From contig NZ_JBELOI010000007.1 in assembly GCF_040276065.1 (NCBI RefSeq), positions 62,001-126,000 of the forward strand: a stretch of 64,000 nt of DNA, given 5' to 3'. Below the pieces are notes generated by a model. That model was not told the DNA's origin. It ran no database searches and was given only the letters and a program-made list of their open reading frames with translations. Made by a program: the position numbers and the translations under genes. This document shows positions 62,622 to 64,000 of the stretch, one piece after another; the stretch's first letter is position 1; each line of letters opens with the position of its first letter. Source of the stretch: Castellaniella sp040276065 (lineage in GTDB: Bacteria; Pseudomonadota; Gammaproteobacteria; Burkholderiales; Burkholderiaceae_B).

Positions 62622-63566
62622 ATGAAAGTACTGGTAACCGGCGGACTTGGGCAAATCGGATCGCACGTGGCAGAAATGCTGCTTGAGCGTGGGGATGAGG
62701 TTCTGGCAATCGACAACCTGGCCACCGGCCGCAGGGAGCATCTGGCAGACCATCCGAAATTGCGTGTCGTGATCGACACCATCGCCGACAAAGGGGTAGT
62801 CGACGGCCTGTTCGAGGACTTCAAGCCCGACGCCGTCGTGCACACCGCCGCCTCGTACAAGGATCCGGACGATTGGTACAACGATGCGCTGACCAATTGC
62901 GTGGGCGGGGCCAACATCGTCGATGCGGCCAAGCAGTTCGGCGTCAAGCGTTTCGTCTATTTCCAGACGGCGCTGTGCTATGGCCTGCGCCCACAGCAGC
63001 AGCCGATTCGACTGGATCACCCGCGTCTGCCCGGCAGCAGCAGCTATTCGATCACCAAGACCACCAACGAATACTACCTGGAGCTCTCTGGCATCGACTA
63101 TGTCACCTTCCGCCTGGCTAACGTGGTCGGGCCGCGGAACGTGGCCGGTCCGCTGCCGATCTTTTATCAGCGCCTCAAGGATGGCAAGCAGTGCTTCGTC
63201 ACCAAGGCGCGCCGTGATTTCGTATTCGTGAAGGATCTGGCGCGCACCGTCCTGCGGGCGTGCGACGGCACCGGGCAGGGCGCCTACCACTTTTCGTCAG
63301 GCACCGACGTCGCCATCGCAGAGCTCTACGACGCGGTGGTCAACGCCATGGGTTTCTCGGGTGACAGCAAACCTCAAGCTGAGGTCAAGGAACTGGGTCC
63401 CGATGACGTGGCGTCCATTTTGCTGGATCCATCCCGCACCTTCGAGGATTTCGGTGTGCTGGAGTTCACGCCCCTGCAGACCACTGTGTCCGAGGCTATT
63501 GCCTACTATAAGCAACACGGCACCTTGGGTGAGTACACACACCTGCGCCTGCAGGATAAAAAATAA
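62622..63566 (+). CDS. NAD-dependent nucleotide-sugar epimerase/dehydratase (WbmG-like)
   Basis: A 314-aa extended SDR likely to change the configuration of a UDP-sugar uronate in O-antigen synthesis. It has the NAD motif VTGGLGQIGSH near residue 5, the VHTAASYKDPDDWYND segment, the FQTALCYG strand with Thr at the usual serine position, and the YSITK tyrosine-lysine pair near residue 143. It resembles the WbmG/WbmH proteins of Bordetella O-antigen loci. It is separated from the next, paralogous gene by 14 bp. Confidence 0.85.
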   Translation: MKVLVTGGLGQIGSHVAEMLLERGDEVLAIDNLATGRREHLADHPKLRVVIDTIADKGVVDGLFEDFKPDAVVHTAASYKDPDDWYNDALTNCVGGANIVDAAKQFGVKRFVYFQTALCYGLRPQQQPIRLDHPRLPGSSSYSITKTTNEYYLELSGIDYVTFRLANVVGPRNVAGPLPIFYQRLKDGKQCFVTKARRDFVFVKDLARTVLRACDGTGQGAYHFSSGTDVAIAELYDAVVNAMGFSGDSKPQAEVKELGPDDVASILLDPSRTFEDFGVLEFTPLQTTVSEAIAYYKQHGTLGEYTHLRLQDKK

Positions 63567-63580
63567 TTGAGGTGATAGGA

Positions 63581-64000
63581 ATGCGGATACTGATTACTGG
63601 TGGAGCCGGTTGCTTGGGCTCCAATCTGATCGAGCATTGGTTGCCGCAGGGGCACCAGATCCACGTTGTCGACAATTTCGCGACAGGCAAGCGTGAAGTC
63701 GTGCCTCAAGTCGATGGGTTGTCGGTGACAGAGGGATCGGTCGCTGACGCATCTTTGGTTGACCACTGCTTTGCAGGGTTCAAGCCTGAGGTGGTGATTC
63801 ATGCGGCCGCCGCCTACAAGGATCCAGATGATTGGGTCGAAGACAGCTTAACGAACGTGATCGGCAGTGCCCACGTGGCACGTGCGGCAAAGAGGCACCA
63901 GGTGGCTCGTTTGATCAATTTCCAGACGGCGCTGTGCTATGGGCGCCCGAACCAACTGCCAATCCCGGCAGATCATCCGACAGCACCTTTCACGAGCTAT
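63581..64000 (+). CDS. Second NAD-dependent epimerase/dehydratase (WbmH-like), truncated by window end
   Basis: The first 140 codons of a second extended SDR, open to the last base of the window. It has the NAD motif ITGGAGCLGSNL, the same AAYKDPDDWVED segment and FQTALCYG strand as the gene before it, so the two are tandem paralogues as in Bordetella wbmG-wbmH. A GAGGTGATAGGA ribosome-binding region precedes ATG 63581. The catalytic tyrosine region lies beyond the window. Confidence 0.82.
   Translation, partial: MRILITGGAGCLGSNLIEHWLPQGHQIHVVDNFATGKREVVPQVDGLSVTEGSVADASLVDHCFAGFKPEVVIHAAAAYKDPDDWVEDSLTNVIGSAHVARAAKRHQVARLINFQTALCYGRPNQLPIPADHPTAPFTSY

Overview
The window is high-GC DNA with closely packed genes, many joined by ATGA start/stop overlaps. 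Gene content points to a betaproteobacterium of the Alcaligenaceae (Bordetella/Achromobacter type): a gltBD pair, a FepA/BfeA-type receptor, wlb/wbm-type O-antigen genes and several multi-gene transport operons. This placement is inferred from gene families and not from a marker gene. No rRNA, tRNA or CRISPR array was seen.

Layout. 1-6.2 kb (minus): gltD and gltB, glutamate synthase. 6.4-21 kb (minus): a complete-looking catecholate siderophore locus with 2,3-dihydroxybenzoate synthesis (entC, entB-like, entA), DHB activation (entE), a free-standing aryl carrier protein, a four-domain EntF-like NRPS predicted to use serine, a YncE-like lipoprotein, a phosphopantetheinyl transferase, an esterase and an ABC importer. 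A second esterase is divergent. Fur-box-like sites lie upstream of entE and between the permease and the divergent esterase. 21.8-30.3 kb: a branched-chain-type ABC transporter (livJHMGF) with an M20 amidohydrolase and an M81 (MlrC) protein, facing a GntR regulator across a perfect 28-bp palindrome. 30.4-33.4 kb: a FepA/BfeA-type catecholate receptor with a strong Fur box, overlapped at its 3' end by a RAYT-like protein that lacks the HUH motif. 33.5-38.8 kb: a FadN-type beta-oxidation protein, a thiolase and pgi. 39-40.5 kb: an NCS2 purine permease.

40.6-49.2 kb: a LysR-controlled catabolic cluster, becoming AT-rich toward its end, with a RuBisCO-like protein, a DUF1537 sugar-acid kinase, an SDR, a TRAP transporter and an Asp-nucleophile alpha/beta hydrolase. 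It looks like an acquired pathway for an unidentified sugar acid. A 72-bp mqsA antitoxin remnant marks its right edge. 49.3-50.8 kb: an aldehyde dehydrogenase. 50.9-52.6 kb: an AbiEi/AbiEii toxin-antitoxin pair bounded by 70-bp direct repeats that duplicate the 3' end of the neighbouring waaL-like ligase gene.

52.6-64 kb: surface polysaccharide genes. These are the waaL-like ligase, an RfaH paralogue, an autotransporter, a VapBC-type pair, an EPS-associated MarR-type regulator, wlbA, wlbB, a glycosyltransferase, a small unknown ORF, a wlbD/wbpI-type 2-epimerase and two tandem WbmG/WbmH-like epimerases, the last cut by the window end. A perfect 12-base match to the enterobacterial ops element (GGCGGTAGCGTG) sits 21 nt before the first gene of the O-antigen run, so an RfaH/ops antitermination circuit for O-antigen expression is likely here.

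The most interesting points are the RfaH-ops pairing, the AbiE cassette between duplicated waaL ends, the RuBisCO-like protein/DUF1537/TRAP cluster with its mqsA scar, and the unusual organisation of the siderophore operon.
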